Positions 1 through 9,112 of a stretch of 35,519 nucleotides of DNA are shown here, piece after piece. How positions within the stretch are numbered: the stretch's first letter is position 1; each line of letters opens with the position of its first letter. Source of the DNA: CANLBN01 sp047634655 (GTDB lineage: Bacteria > Pseudomonadota > Gammaproteobacteria > Pseudomonadales > Cellvibrionaceae). The translations under genes and the position numbers were made by a program. Under the pieces are notes generated by a model that was given only the letters and a program-made list of their open reading frames with translations, did not search any database and was not told the DNA's origin. The DNA is taken from the NCBI GenBank assembly GCA_047634655.1, contig JBLIHY010000011.1:1-35519 (forward strand), given 5' to 3'.

Positions 1-176
1 ACATTGATCGCTAGTGAAACACCGAGAATAATTTAACCAAAATTGAGAAAACTGCATTTGCAGGGTGACATAGGCCCCACAATATAGAACACCAGGTTAG
101 TGAATCAGTTTCCGCAAAGCCGACTTCACTGGCCACTCGCCCAAATAGTTTATGCTTTCAGAATTTTTTCAATGGA

Positions 177-206
177 CTCACTAAACTTTTTAATCAGCTT
201 AGTGAG
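177..206. other. Imperfect stem-loop upstream of mucD
   Basis: CTCACTAA (177-184) is mirrored by TTAGTGAG (199-206), and the stem continues inward by two pairs after one mismatch. It lies about 70 bp before the mucD start. There is no T-run, so it is not an obvious terminator; it could be a leader hairpin or an operator. Nothing else could be identified in positions 1-277, including the rseA/mucA or mucB genes that often precede mucD. Confidence 0.35.
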
Positions 207-277
207 CCATATTAAACATAACTGCAAGCCTTCCAGTTTTAACGAAGCCAGTTCAAGTATCCATGAGGAAAAGTCAT

Positions 278-1672
278 ATGCTTTTTAGTTACGCTCACCG
301 AAGTTTGTTGGGGCTAATCTTATTGCTGAGTTCCACCGTTCCTCTACAGGCAAGTAGTCTGCCTGAGTTTACCAACCTGGTTGAGAAAAAATCACCTGCG
401 GTGGTCAAAATTACCACTGTGAGCAGGGCTGGTGATGCTGATACACAAAATTTCGAAATGCCAGAAAACATCCCCGAGATCTTCCGGCACTTTTTCGATC
501 CAAGACAAATGCCCAGAAGAGATTCTCGCTCCATGGGCTCCGGCTTTCTGATTTCCAGTGATGGTTACATCGTCACCAACAATCATGTCATTGATGGCGC
601 TACGGAAGTTACGGTGCGGCTGATTGATCGCCGTGAATACGCGGCAAATATAGTTGGTGTGGACCCCCAATCCGATCTGGCACTATTGAAAATAGATGCC
701 GAAAAGTTACCTTTTTTGAAGTTTGCCGACTCTGATCAGCTAAAGGTAGGAGAGTGGGTATTGGCAATCGGTTCCCCATTTGGCCTGGATTACTCCGTCA
801 GCGCAGGCATCATAAGTGCCATCGGTCGAAGTATTCCAGCGGATGGCCGGCAAAATTATGTACCGTTCATCCAGAGTGACGTAGCGATCAACCCAGGTAA
901 TTCCGGTGGTCCGTTATTTAACTTAGACGGTGAAGTCGTCGGTATTAACTCACAAATTTACACCCGCTCCGGAGGCTCAATTGGCCTCTCGTTCGCTATT
1001 CCCTCCAATTTGGCGACGAATGTCATTGGGCAATTAAAGGAAAATGGTAAGGTCGACCGGGGTTGGTTGGGCGTTATTATTCAGGATGTAGACAAAAATC
1101 TCGCCCTATCATTTGGTCTGAAACGGCCAGAGGGCGCGCTGATTGCTCAAATTGAGCAAGGTGGCCCCGCGGAAAGTGGTGGACTCAAAGTGGGAGATAT
1201 TATTCTCAAATTTGATGGCCGCCCTATTGAAACTTCTTCTGACCTACCCTACGCCGTCGGTCCAATCCGTGCTGGATCGACAGTAGAAGTCGAAATCATG
1301 CGTGAAGGTAAACGCAAAAACATCGATGTCACAGTTGGTTCACGCAATAACTCTGACTCTACACTTGCCTCTGGGCAACCTAACCCTGGCAATGGCCGCC
1401 TAGGGATGTCGGTGGTGGATTTGACTATTGAGATGCAAAAAAGTACGGGCGTTAATGACGGAGTTGTTATTGAATCAGTCGCACCAAACAGCCCAGCGGC
1501 CAAAGCTGGATTGCAACCGGGAGATATAGTCGTTCAATTAGGTTTTGATCAGGTTGAGTCAGTATCCTCTTTCAAGGAAATTGAAAAGGCTCTTCCAACC
1601 AACAAACCGCTACCGATAAGAGTCATCAGGCGTGGATCTCCGCTATTTCGAAGTATCGTTATTGAAGAATAA
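278..1672 (+). CDS. mucD: Periplasmic serine protease, DegP/MucD family (HtrA)
   Basis: HtrA-type periplasmic protease and chaperone that degrades misfolded envelope proteins. In Pseudomonas, MucD restrains the envelope-stress sigma factor pathway. Numbered from the upstream ATG at 263, the catalytic triad is visible as H108 (TNNHVIDG), D138 (DPQSDLALLKID) and S214 (GNSGGPLF), followed by two PDZ domains at about 265-355 and 375-465. A signal peptide ends near residue 30 (VPLQA). The ATG at 278 is preferred over 263 because GAGGAA (265-270) sits 7 nt before it and the peptide then begins directly with the hydrophobic leader; this gives 464 residues, normal for the family. The neighbouring order mucD-lepA-lepB is conserved in many gammaproteobacteria. 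What precedes the gene is outside or unrecognisable here. Confidence 0.95.
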   Translation: MLFSYAHRSLLGLILLLSSTVPLQASSLPEFTNLVEKKSPAVVKITTVSRAGDADTQNFEMPENIPEIFRHFFDPRQMPRRDSRSMGSGFLISSDGYIVTNNHVIDGATEVTVRLIDRREYAANIVGVDPQSDLALLKIDAEKLPFLKFADSDQLKVGEWVLAIGSPFGLDYSVSAGIISAIGRSIPADGRQNYVPFIQSDVAINPGNSGGPLFNLDGEVVGINSQIYTRSGGSIGLSFAIPSNLATNVIGQLKENGKVDRGWLGVIIQDVDKNLALSFGLKRPEGALIAQIEQGGPAESGGLKVGDIILKFDGRPIETSSDLPYAVGPIRAGSTVEVEIMREGKRKNIDVTVGSRNNSDSTLASGQPNPGNGRLGMSVVDLTIEMQKSTGVNDGVVIESVAPNSPAAKAGLQPGDIVVQLGFDQVESVSSFKEIEKALPTNKPLPIRVIRRGSPLFRSIVIEE

Positions 1673-1679
1673 GCTAAAT

Positions 1680-1718
1680 GCGAATAGTGATTTTAGTGAT
1701 TCTGAAGTCGCTATTCGC
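1680..1718 (+). other. Stem-loop between mucD and lepA
   Basis: GCGAATAG (1680-1687) pairs with CTATTCGC (1711-1718), and the stem extends inward over about three more positions including one G-U pair, with a loop of about 17 nt. It starts 7 nt after the mucD stop codon. No T-run follows, so it looks more like an mRNA processing or stability hairpin than an intrinsic terminator. Confidence 0.4.
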
Positions 1719-1851
1719 CGACAAAGTAATCAGCCGGATATCCTCTTCGTATCGCTACTGATCCTACATCGATTTATAGCCTGCCATAGTTTGTTAAGGT
1801 AAACTCCAGCCCTTCTTTTATTACTCCTTACTTGGATGGTACCAAATCCGC

Positions 1852-3654
1852 GTGACTGACCTCAGCCATATCCGTAATTTTTCCATTATCGCTCATATCG
1901 ACCATGGCAAGTCCACACTGGCAGATCGTTTTATTCAACACTGTGGTGGCTTATCGGTCAGAGAAATGGCTGAGCAGGTTTTGGATTCCATGGATATCGA
2001 GAGAGAGCGTGGTATTACCATTAAAGCTCAGAGCGTTACTCTAAATTATCAGGCGCGCGATGGCCGAACCTACCAACTAAACTTCATCGATACTCCCGGG
2101 CATGTGGATTTTTCCTACGAAGTCTCTCGCTCTCTGGCCGCCTGCGAGGGCGCACTATTGGTCGTTGATGCCGCTCAAGGAGTAGAGGCGCAGTCCGTTG
2201 CCAATTGTTATACCGCTACTGAACAGGGACTCGAAGTCATACCTGTACTTAACAAGATGGATTTACCACAGGCGGAACCAGAGCGCGTCGCTCAAGAAAT
2301 TGAAGATATTATCGGTATCGAAGCCATGGATGCGGTTCGCTGCAGTGCCAAGTCTGGTCTGGGTGTGCAGGATGTTCTCGAGCAATTAGTTATACAAGTC
2401 CCTCCACCCCAAGGCGACGTCGATGCTCCGCTGCAGGCACTTATTATCGACTCTTGGTTTGATAATTACCTCGGTGTAGTGTCACTAGTGCGAGTGATTC
2501 ATGGAACATTGAAGATCAAAGATAAGATCGTCACTAAGTCCATCGGAAAATCCTACAGTGTTGACAGCGTCGGTGTTTTTACTCCAAAACGTCGGGAGTT
2601 AAAGGAATTGAAGGCGGGAGAGGTGGGCTTTGTCGTGGCGGGGATCAAGGATATCCACGGCGCACCGGTAGGCGATACTCTGACCCACTTCAATACTTAT
2701 GAGGTGGTCGAGTCACTGCCAGGCTTTAAGAGGATCAAACCCCTAGTTTACGCTGGGTTATTCCCAGTTAGTTCAGAGGATTACGAAGCCTTTCGGGATG
2801 CTTTGACGAAACTGACGCTCAATGACGCTTCTTTATTTTATGAACCAGAAAGCTCTGATGCGCTTGGCGTTGGCTTTCGTTGCGGTTTCTTGGGCATGCT
2901 TCATATGGAGATCATTCAGGAGCGTCTGGAGCGGGAATACAATCTGGATCTGATTACTAGTGCGCCTACTGTGGTTTTCGAAGTACTGAACACCGACGGG
3001 TCCATCCTTCACGTAGACAATCCTTCAAAACTGCCGGATACCGCTGACATTAGCGAAATGCGTGAGCCTATTGCCGAGGTAAATATTTTGGTTCCCCAGA
3101 ATTATCTTGGTGCGGTAATCACTCTTTGCGTCGAGAAACGCGGCGTACAAAAAGATATGCAGTACCTGGGTGGTCAGGTTTCGCTGCGCTATGAGCTACC
3201 TATGATCGAAGTTGTCATGGACTTTTTTGACCGTTTGAAATCGGTTAGCCGTGGCTTTGCTTCCTTGGATTACAACTTCCTTCGATTTAGAAAAGCGCCT
3301 TTAACTCGTTTGGATGTCTTGATCAATGGAGATAAAGTCGACGCTCTCGCATTGATTGTTCACCGAGAACATGCACAATTTCGCGGTCGCCTTTTTACTG
3401 AAAAAATGAAGGAACTCATTCCTCGACAAATGTTCGATGTCGCGATTCAGGCTGCTATCGGCGGACAAATTATCGCGCGAACAACGGTTAAAGCACTGCG
3501 TAAAAATGTGACAGCAAAGTGTTATGGCGGCGATATTACCCGAAAGAAAAAGCTGTTAGAAAAACAGAAGGCGGGTAAAAAACGCATGAAACAAGTCGGT
3601 AACGTCGAAATTCCTCAAGAGGCCTTCCTGGCTGTCTTGAGAGTAGACAACTAA
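1852..3654 (+). CDS. lepA: Translation elongation factor 4 (LepA), ribosome-associated GTPase
   Basis: LepA/EF-4 is a translational GTPase that binds the ribosome and affects initiation and fidelity. At 600 residues the protein has the usual family length. The GTPase motifs are all present: AHIDHGKST near residues 14-22, DTPGHVDF near 80, and NKMDLPQAEP near 135. EF-G-like domains follow, with the LepA-specific C-terminal domain ending in a basic GKKRMKQVG stretch. The start is GTG at 1852; the N-terminus MTDLSHIRNFSIIAHIDHG matches the family, so GTG is credible although the ribosome binding site is weak. It precedes lepB by 47 bp, the classic lepA-lepB operon. Confidence 0.98.
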   Translation: MTDLSHIRNFSIIAHIDHGKSTLADRFIQHCGGLSVREMAEQVLDSMDIERERGITIKAQSVTLNYQARDGRTYQLNFIDTPGHVDFSYEVSRSLAACEGALLVVDAAQGVEAQSVANCYTATEQGLEVIPVLNKMDLPQAEPERVAQEIEDIIGIEAMDAVRCSAKSGLGVQDVLEQLVIQVPPPQGDVDAPLQALIIDSWFDNYLGVVSLVRVIHGTLKIKDKIVTKSIGKSYSVDSVGVFTPKRRELKELKAGEVGFVVAGIKDIHGAPVGDTLTHFNTYEVVESLPGFKRIKPLVYAGLFPVSSEDYEAFRDALTKLTLNDASLFYEPESSDALGVGFRCGFLGMLHMEIIQERLEREYNLDLITSAPTVVFEVLNTDGSILHVDNPSKLPDTADISEMREPIAEVNILVPQNYLGAVITLCVEKRGVQKDMQYLGGQVSLRYELPMIEVVMDFFDRLKSVSRGFASLDYNFLRFRKAPLTRLDVLINGDKVDALALIVHREHAQFRGRLFTEKMKELIPRQMFDVAIQAAIGGQIIARTTVKALRKNVTAKCYGGDITRKKKLLEKQKAGKKRMKQVGNVEIPQEAFLAVLRVDN

Positions 3655-3701
3655 GTTTAAAATCCTGATGATGAAAAATAATGAATGGTTAAGACCGGCT
3701 C

Positions 3702-4487
3702 ATGGATATTAATTTCCCTTTAATTCTAGTCGTACTGGTTTTTGGTAGCGGTCTTATCGTGCTGCTCGATAAGTTGCTGTTGTCGAAAAAACGCAAGTCC
3801 GGTAAACAGCCAATATTGGTTGAATATTCTCGATCGTTTTTCCCGGTATTACTCATCGTATTAATACTGCGTTCTTTTCTGGTCGAGCCATTTCAAATTC
3901 CTTCTACATCAATGGTGCCGACCCTCGAAGTCGGCGATTTTATCCTGGTCAACAAATACACTTATGGCATCCGTCTGCCAGTTATCCGAACAAAAACTAT
4001 TAATATTAATAATCCTCAGCGAGGAGATGTGATGGTTTTTTTCCCGCCCCACGAAAAACGCTATTTTATAAAGAGAGTTATTGGTTTGCCGGGTGATAAA
4101 ATTAGTACTTATAACAATGAAGTTTTTGTAAATGATGAACCCTTGAAGTTAACCTTTATCGCGAATGAGTCAGAACGATTGTCAAATCTTAATGATAGAT
4201 GCATATATAGAGGCGAAAACTATCAGCTATTCGAGCAAGAAATAAATAACGAAACCCATAGAATACGTAAATGTACAAAGCCAGTAGCCTTCCCGGAAAA
4301 TAAAATGTGGCTAGTTCCCGAAGGTCATTATTTTATGATGGGTGATAATAGAGATAATAGTTCAGATAGCCGTGATTGGGGCTTTGTGCCGGAAGAGAAT
4401 ATCGTAGGTAAAGCCTTCGCTATTTGGATGCATTGGGACGGTCTAAGCAGCTTGCCCAGCTTTTCTCGTGTTGGTGCGATAAAATAA
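3702..4487 (+). CDS. lepB: Signal peptidase I (leader peptidase)
   Basis: Inner-membrane protease that removes signal peptides from exported proteins on the periplasmic side. Two N-terminal membrane segments lie at about 5-27 and 45-60. The Ser/Lys catalytic dyad is S70 in IPSTSMVPT and K124 in YFIKRVIGLPGD. The conserved box GDNRDNSSDSRDWGFVP lies near residues 210-226. Length is 261 residues; the E. coli enzyme is longer, but this size is normal for Pseudomonas-type LepB. It sits between lepA and the DUF4845 gene in one apparent operon. Confidence 0.97.
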   Translation: MDINFPLILVVLVFGSGLIVLLDKLLLSKKRKSGKQPILVEYSRSFFPVLLIVLILRSFLVEPFQIPSTSMVPTLEVGDFILVNKYTYGIRLPVIRTKTININNPQRGDVMVFFPPHEKRYFIKRVIGLPGDKISTYNNEVFVNDEPLKLTFIANESERLSNLNDRCIYRGENYQLFEQEINNETHRIRKCTKPVAFPENKMWLVPEGHYFMMGDNRDNSSDSRDWGFVPEENIVGKAFAIWMHWDGLSSLPSFSRVGAIK

Positions 4488-4538
4488 ATGATGATCCATA
4501 AACCTACTCGCGGATAGTTTAAAGCCGAGGAAATTCCT

Positions 4539-4940
4539 ATGAAAACCTTAACTTCTCAACGAGGCTTGTCGTCAATCGGTTGGCTGGTAGTAATTTTTTT
4601 GTTTGGATTTAGCGTATTGATTTTCTCTAAATTGGTTCCCCATTACCTGGACGATCGCTATGTTATAGCCACATTAAAGACCTTGGCAGAGGATCCCACT
4701 TTTCCCTCGATGACGGTGAACGAGGTCAAAGATAAACTCAGAAAGATATTCGTTATTAATGGTATTCGCGGTAAACCCGTGAAATCCACCAAAGTGACTA
4801 GAATCTCAACAGGTACGCTAATAACTACTGAATACGAAGAGCGTTTCAACCTCTTTTACAATATCGATATAGTGCTTGTTTTCAAGCACCAACTTGATAG
4901 CGCTAATCCCAACCTATGCTGTGAATCGCTTCAGGACTAA
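4539..4940 (+). CDS. DUF4845 family membrane protein
   Basis: Small protein of 133 residues with one N-terminal transmembrane segment (about 11-30) after the short cytoplasmic sequence MKTLTSQRGLSSIGW, then a soluble domain probably on the periplasmic side. The composition and the position between lepB and rnc match the DUF4845 family, which is routinely found there in gammaproteobacteria and has no established function. A good ribosome binding site (GAGGAA, about 7 nt before the ATG) supports this start. The stop codon is 4 nt before the likely rnc start, suggesting translational coupling. Confidence 0.85.
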   Translation: MKTLTSQRGLSSIGWLVVIFLFGFSVLIFSKLVPHYLDDRYVIATLKTLAEDPTFPSMTVNEVKDKLRKIFVINGIRGKPVKSTKVTRISTGTLITTEYEERFNLFYNIDIVLVFKHQLDSANPNLCCESLQD

Positions 4941-4944
4941 TATT

Positions 4945-5616
4945 TTGTTGAAGTTTCAACAACTGCAAACTCGTCTAAACTATGAGTTCCAAGACCCATC
5001 CCTTCTGGAAATGGCGCTGACCCATTGCAGTTTTAGTACAAAAAATAACGAGCGCTTAGAATTTCTGGGGGATGCTCTACTAAGCGCAACTGTTGCCCAG
5101 GCATTATTTGAGCAGTTTCCCGAAGAGAAAGAGGGTGTCTTGTCGCGTCTGCGTTCTCATCTGGTTAGAGGAGATACCTTGGCTGATATTGGACGCGAGT
5201 TCGCACTTAGCGACTATTTGATTATGGGAGAGGGAGAGCTAAAAAGTGGTGGCTTTCGTCGAGACTCTATCCTCGCTGATACTGTCGAGGCAATGATCGG
5301 TGCTATTTTTTTAGATAGTGGAATGAAAGCCTGCCAGAATTTTATTAAAGAAACATTTGCGCCACGTTTACAGAATCTCACAGTCGACAAAAACTTAAAA
5401 GATCCAAAAACTCGTTTGCAGGAAATTTTGCAAGCTCGTCAACTACCCTTGCCAGTTTATGACATTGTAGATACACAAGGTGAATCTCACGATCAGTTGT
5501 TTACCGTCTGTTGTGAAACGGCGTTGCTGAGTAAATCTCCGCGGGCGACTGCGTCGAGCCGTCGTCAGGCCGAAAAGCTGGCGGCGGAACACGTTTTAAA
5601 ACAGATCGAGTCCTAA
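4945..5616 (+). CDS. rnc: Ribonuclease III
   Basis: Double-strand-specific endoribonuclease that processes rRNA precursors and some mRNAs. The signature NNERLEFLGDALLS and the downstream acidic cluster DTVEAMIGAIFLD form the catalytic metal site. A double-stranded RNA-binding domain occupies roughly the last 70 residues (DPKTRLQEILQ onward). The longest open frame begins at 4876, inside the DUF4845 gene, but family members start just before the equivalent of LNYEF. TTG at 4945 with AGGA (4933-4936) 8 nt upstream gives 223 residues, very close to the E. coli length of 226, and is chosen here. TTG at 4948 is an alternative. era follows after 21 bp. Confidence 0.95.
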   Translation: MLKFQQLQTRLNYEFQDPSLLEMALTHCSFSTKNNERLEFLGDALLSATVAQALFEQFPEEKEGVLSRLRSHLVRGDTLADIGREFALSDYLIMGEGELKSGGFRRDSILADTVEAMIGAIFLDSGMKACQNFIKETFAPRLQNLTVDKNLKDPKTRLQEILQARQLPLPVYDIVDTQGESHDQLFTVCCETALLSKSPRATASSRRQAEKLAAEHVLKQIES

Positions 5617-5637
5617 AACACTATCGAGTACTAAACT

Positions 5638-6555
5638 ATGGCTGACAATATTCAGCGCTGCGGTTATATCGCGATCGTCGGCCGCCCTAATGTGGGAAAG
5701 TCTACTTTACTCAATCATCTCCTGGGCCAAAAGCTCAGTATCACATCGCGTAAACCGCAGACAACTCGCCATAATTTACTGGGGATTAAAACTTTTGAAG
5801 ATACCCAATATTTATTTGTCGATACTCCGGGACTGCATAAAGGCCACAAGAAAGCACTCAATCGTTACATGAATCAAACGAGTACCACCGCGCTTCAAGA
5901 AGTCGACGTGATCGTTTTTGTAGTAGAGAAAATGCAATGGCACGTCGAAGACGATTTTGTCGCCAAGCGTTTGCAACACGCTAGAGCACCGATACTTGTT
6001 GTGGTTAACAAAATCGATCAAATAGATAATAAAAATGACTTGCTACCTTATTTGCAATTTTTACTGAAAACTCTCAAGGTGGCTGAGGTTGTGCCGGTTT
6101 CCGCGCTACAGAATCAAAATTTGGATAACTTACTCAAAGTGATCCGCACTTATCTTCCCGAGAGTGAACATGTTTATCCAGACGATCAATTAACTGATAA
6201 GAGTTCACGGTTTTTAGCAGCCGAATTAATTCGTGAAAAAATCACTCGCCAGTTAGGCGACGAATTGCCCTATCAAGCCACCGTACAGATCGAGTCGTTT
6301 AAAGAAGAAAAATCCATTCTCCATATTGACGCGTTGATTTTAGTGGAAAGGGAAGGGCAGAAGCGTATTTTGATTGGCGAAAAAGGCGAGCGTATCAAGC
6401 AAATTGGTAAAAGCGCTCGCGAAGATATGGAGCGGCTTTTTTCCAGTAAAGTTATGCTGAAAACTTGGGTAAAAGTGAAATCCGGCTGGTCGGATGACGA
6501 ACGCGCTTTGCGTAGCCTGGGTTACGATAGTCCTGCTTCCCCCGAGCATTTATAA
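5638..6555 (+). CDS. era: GTPase Era
   Basis: Essential GTPase that binds the 3' end of 16S rRNA and helps 30S subunit maturation. The N-terminal G domain shows GRPNVGKST (G1, residues 15-23), DTPGLH (G3) and NKID (G4). A C-terminal KH RNA-binding domain carries GEKGERIKQIG. Length is 305 residues, as expected. It follows rnc by 21 bp, the conserved rnc-era pair. An unusually long gap of about 240 bp separates it from recO. Confidence 0.97.
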   Translation: MADNIQRCGYIAIVGRPNVGKSTLLNHLLGQKLSITSRKPQTTRHNLLGIKTFEDTQYLFVDTPGLHKGHKKALNRYMNQTSTTALQEVDVIVFVVEKMQWHVEDDFVAKRLQHARAPILVVVNKIDQIDNKNDLLPYLQFLLKTLKVAEVVPVSALQNQNLDNLLKVIRTYLPESEHVYPDDQLTDKSSRFLAAELIREKITRQLGDELPYQATVQIESFKEEKSILHIDALILVEREGQKRILIGEKGERIKQIGKSAREDMERLFSSKVMLKTWVKVKSGWSDDERALRSLGYDSPASPEHL

Positions 6556-6598
6556 CCGCCCAGGAACAGGCTAGTCACCCAGGGACAGTCATTCTGAG

Positions 6599-6620
6599 GA
6601 GGTGTCTGCGAGCACACCTC
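6599..6620. repeat. Hairpin within a possible dispersed intergenic repeat (era-recO gap)
   Basis: GAGGTGT (6599-6605) and ACACCTC (6614-6620) form a perfect 7-bp stem with an 8-nt loop. The flanks (GTCATTCTGAG before, CTCGAGACTTCA after) look like the short dispersed repeats found between genes in many bacterial genomes. No T-run follows. Only one copy is in the window, so the repeat assignment is an inference. Confidence 0.35.
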
Positions 6621-6795
6621 GAGACTTCAAATCCTCGGGGGCAAGAGCCGACGCTTATCGCACTTGCTGTCACCCTTTATCTCGTCGTTTAAGCGTGGCG
6701 TACAGCAAGTACTTACAGCGTATTTGAAATCTCAGAATTCCTTGTTTCTGACCCAATACCGCTCCTAGAGAACATACACAAACCAGGTGGTTTCA

Positions 6796-7527
6796 ATGCG
6801 CGTTGAACTGCAACCCGCCTATATACTGCATACGCGGCCTTTCCGTGAGAACAGTTTGTTGGTCGATGCGCTTACCCAGGACCATGGTCGCATAGCACTA
6901 GTCGCGAGAGCTGTCCGCTCAGTAAAATTCAATCAAAGATACTACCTGCAACCCTTCATTCCTCTGCGTATTTCCTGGTTGGGCAACACATCTTTAAAAA
7001 CGCTTACCAATATTGACCCCTCGGATCCGGCCACCGTGCTGACAGGAACTTATCTTTACAGCGGCTTCTACATCAATGAATTGTTGATGCAGTTGCTGCT
7101 GCCAGAAAGCCCCGTTCACGATATTTATCATGCCTATAAAAAACTGTTGGTAAACCTGGAAAACAACCAACCCCTGGAATTTAGCCTGCGTTATTTTGAA
7201 TTTTATTTGCTGGATATGCTGGGCTACGGTATCGATTTTAACGCCTGTGCAGACAGTGGCTGCCCTATCGAAAGCGATAATACTTACTATTTTGTTCCGG
7301 ATCATGGATTACTGGAATCAACGCATCAATTGGAAACCGCTTACCTGTCTATTTCTGGTCAATATTTACTCGCCATCGGTGCCAACGACTTTATCGATAT
7401 TGAAGTCCGGCGCGCGGCGAAAAAACTTAGTCGGTTCGCATTCGAACATCTGCTGCAAGGCAAGACGCTAAAAAGCCGCGAGCTATTCAGAGCGATTAAC
7501 AAAACATCGAGTGCTTCACAGGTGTAA
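6796..7527 (+). CDS. recO: DNA repair protein RecO
   Basis: RecO anneals single strands and, with RecR, loads RecA on SSB-coated DNA in RecF-pathway recombination. The N-terminal OB-fold is recognisable in AYILHTRPFRENSLLVD and DHGRIALVARAVR, followed by the helical domain. The ATG at 6796 is chosen over a GTG at 6787 because an AGG stands 8 nt before it; this gives 243 residues, typical for the family. Neighbouring pdxJ, which commonly follows recO, is absent; the next gene is on the other strand. Confidence 0.93.
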   Translation: MRVELQPAYILHTRPFRENSLLVDALTQDHGRIALVARAVRSVKFNQRYYLQPFIPLRISWLGNTSLKTLTNIDPSDPATVLTGTYLYSGFYINELLMQLLLPESPVHDIYHAYKKLLVNLENNQPLEFSLRYFEFYLLDMLGYGIDFNACADSGCPIESDNTYYFVPDHGLLESTHQLETAYLSISGQYLLAIGANDFIDIEVRRAAKKLSRFAFEHLLQGKTLKSRELFRAINKTSSASQV

Positions 7528-7848
7528 TTCAGAGGCGCTTGCACGGCAATGAAGCTGCTATTTTCTCAATGAAAAGATTAGCTAAAAAGAATAGCTGAGC
7601 CCAAGCATAATTTGATAAGTACTTTTTCTAGGATACGGAGCAGCACTTGTTCCAGAAAAAGGGATGCTAATCTTGACCGCTAAAAAATATTTATTTGACT
7701 TATATTTTTTCTCTGCCTATGTAGCTACTTTTTCATCGATAACAGCCGCGGGAAATTACCGTAATTTCGATAGGTCACAAACCTGGATGGATTAATCGAT
7801 TTAAAACAGGATTGGTACTAAAAGCGAATAAATTGCAGGAACTCCAGC
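7528..7848. other. AT-rich intergenic region between recO and the FemAB-like gene
   Basis: About 320 bp between two convergent genes. The only structure found is CTTTTTCT (7622-7629) mirrored by AGAAAAAG (7654-7661) across 24 bp, which is weak. No gene, clear terminator or repeat was recognised. Confidence 0.4.
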
Positions 7849-8994
7849 TTAATCTTCCTTAAAAGGCAGCCGTTCGCAAGCCAGTTTTTGGTGTTCTTTT
7901 ATCTGTTGAGTTTCAGCTATCAGAAATTTTTCGATAGCGTTCGCAAAAGCCGGTTCCTGGATTCTGTGATGTGAGTAAGTGATGATCGGTGTGAATCCCC
8001 GCTGAATTTTGTGTTCTCCCTGAGCGCCGGGATCAAAGCGTTTTAGTCCTGCCTTGATAGCGTATTCGATACCTTGGTAGTAACAAGTTTCGAAATGCAG
8101 TTGATCGAATTCCTGCTTGCAGCCCCAGTAACGGCCGTAGAGAGTTTGTTTGTCTTTGAAGAAAAGCGCCGCGGCCACGGTGTCATCTCGATGTTGGGCT
8201 TGAACCATCATCATGTGTTCGGGCAATGTCTCTGCCATCCGCTGAAAGCAATCGATATTTAGATAGCCTCCATGGCCGCTACGCTTTAAATAGGTGAGCT
8301 GGTAGAACTGATAGAACTGTTGCCACATTTCTTCGGTGATCGCGCGACCTTCACAAATAGATAAGCTAAGGTCTTGTTCGGCGATAAGGCGTCGCTCGCG
8401 CTTCAGGCTTTTGCGTTTTCTCGAGGTAAATTCCGAGAGAAAATCTTCAAAATCCCCGTAGTCTCGATTCAACCAATGATATTGACAGCCAATACGTTGC
8501 AGGTAGTTCCCTTCAGTAAACACAGTATTGTCTTGCGCTCGGTGAAATAAAAAGTGAGCGCTGGAAAGCCCCAGGCGTTTGCTCTCCTCTTCAATGGCTT
8601 CGAAGCAGTTCTGTATTAGCCGCTGTTGTTGATTTTCATCCAATTTGTTGGAGAAGCCCCAGCGAGGGCCGTAGCTAGGTGTAAAAGGAATGGCGTTGAT
8701 TAATTTGGGATAGTATTCATGGCCGTAACGGTGCCAGGCTTCCGCCCAGCTCCAATCGAAGACATATTCGCCATAGGAGTGAGATTTGAGAAATAGCGGT
8801 ATCACGGCTAGCATCTCTCCGCCTTCGCTGAGCCCTAAGTGGTGAGCCTGCCAGCCGGTCTCGCGAGTCGTGCTACCACTATCTTCCATGGCGGCAAAAA
8901 ATTCGTGGCGCAAAAATGGGTAGTCGGTGCCGCAGAGGTCGTTCCACACGCCCGCTTCGATAAGATGAATACTGCTAAAAAATTGAGCTTTCAA
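7849..8994 (-). CDS. FemAB/GNAT-like acyltransferase (DUF482, 'peptidogalycan biosynthesis' family)
   Basis: Protein of 381 residues resembling the DUF482 family (FemAB-like GNAT fold, PF04339). Recognisable parts are the N-terminal stretch PFLRHEFFAAMEDSGS, the YGPRW motif near residue 110, the basic SRKRKSLKRERR stretch near residue 190, and the C-terminal FDPGAQGEHK region. The family is annotated as acyltransferase-like, but its substrate is not established. No signal peptide or membrane segment is visible, so it is probably cytoplasmic. The start codon is TTG (complement of 8992-8994) with only a weak ribosome binding site, but the first conserved block needs a start near here. It is convergent with recO and lies downstream of phoR, from which it is separated by about 118 bp. 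Confidence 0.8.
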   Translation of the reverse strand: MKAQFFSSIHLIEAGVWNDLCGTDYPFLRHEFFAAMEDSGSTTRETGWQAHHLGLSEGGEMLAVIPLFLKSHSYGEYVFDWSWAEAWHRYGHEYYPKLINAIPFTPSYGPRWGFSNKLDENQQQRLIQNCFEAIEEESKRLGLSSAHFLFHRAQDNTVFTEGNYLQRIGCQYHWLNRDYGDFEDFLSEFTSRKRKSLKRERRLIAEQDLSLSICEGRAITEEMWQQFYQFYQLTYLKRSGHGGYLNIDCFQRMAETLPEHMMMVQAQHRDDTVAAALFFKDKQTLYGRYWGCKQEFDQLHFETCYYQGIEYAIKAGLKRFDPGAQGEHKIQRGFTPIITYSHHRIQEPAFANAIEKFLIAETQQIKEHQKLACERLPFKED

Positions 8995-9112
8995 GACAAA
9001 AAAACGCCTTTTTTAGAATGATGCCGATCAACAAATCTTGAGGAATAGGATTGACCGAAAAATCCTACGGTGGATTTTTCTGCTTCAGCCAGTCGCAATT
9101 TGCGTTTTGAAT

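Noticed and set aside
100..288. 62-codon open frame upstream of mucD
   Set aside because: It overlaps the mucD start, has no ribosome binding site or recognisable features, and covers an AT-rich leader with a stem-loop.
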